Source: Desulfatirhabdium sp040755275
Lineage (GTDB): Bacteria > Desulfobacterota > Desulfobacteria > Desulfobacterales > Desulfatirhabdiaceae
Assembly (NCBI GenBank): GCA_040755275.1
Contig: JBFMBE010000201.1
Span: 1 to 5,930, forward strand
DNA length: 5,930 bases
Reading direction: 5' to 3'
Positions 5,910-5,930 of the stretch are shown here, piece by piece. The notes under the pieces were generated by a model. The model saw only the letters and a list, made by a program, of their open reading frames with translations, was not told where the DNA came from and searched no databases. Position 1 is the stretch's first letter. Each line of letters starts with the position of its first letter. Made by a program: the position numbers and the translations under genes.

Positions 5910-5930
5910 GCCGGAGATCGTTGGATCGGG
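5910..5930 (+). repeat. Start of a second GTTGGATCGG repeat arm, cut by window end
   Basis: GCCGGAGATCGTTGGATCGG at 5910-5929 matches 1179-1198 with one mismatch, and its GTTGGATCGG core is the reverse complement of 1280-1289. Only one arm is visible. If it is another copy of the element at 1179-1295, an inverted CCGATCCAAC arm should follow beyond the window. Confidence 0.55.

Overview
The window looks like chromosomal DNA from a moderately high-GC Gram-negative bacterium, most likely a sulfate-reducing Desulfobacterota (Desulfobacteraceae-like). This is inferred from the combination of a protein kinase/DUF1566 fusion, a RAYT relic next to a GTAGGGGCG-type palindrome, and a TPR-bearing YcaO protein. 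No single feature proves the taxonomy.

Layout. (1) 3-713: the 3' end of a gene whose start lies outside the window. It encodes the last part of a Ser/Thr-kinase-like domain joined to a DUF1566 (Lcl C-terminal) domain. (2) 714-1443: a gene graveyard without an intact gene. It holds a 5'-truncated REP-associated tyrosine transposase (RAYT), a perfect 30-bp REP-like palindrome, the first ~27-30 codons of a type I restriction subunit hsdR, an inverted-repeat element of about 105 bp, a small hairpin and one copy of a GATGGCCCCG-type repeat. (3) 1444-5807: a compact three-gene operon. It encodes a YcaO-domain protein with four C-terminal TPR-like units, then 15 nt later a CopZ-type copper chaperone behind a strong ribosome binding site, then a CopA-type Cu(+)-exporting P1B ATPase whose ATG overlaps the chaperone stop (ATGA). 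(4) 5806-5930: the same repeat motifs seen before the operon, now in inverted orientation, together with a candidate terminator.

How the genes work together. CopZ and CopA form a standard cytoplasmic copper-efflux pair: the chaperone binds Cu(I) and delivers it to the ATPase, which exports it. The unusual member is the YcaO protein. This family uses ATP to activate backbone amides, forming azolines or thioamides, or assists other modification enzymes. Its transcriptional coupling to copper export suggests either a copper-linked role (making or protecting a Cu-binding or Cu-sensitive modified peptide or protein) or co-transcription without shared function. No precursor peptide, TfuA or E1-like partner is visible here.

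The most striking structural observation is that the operon is bracketed by two divergent copies of the same ordered repeat pair, both pointing outward from the operon.
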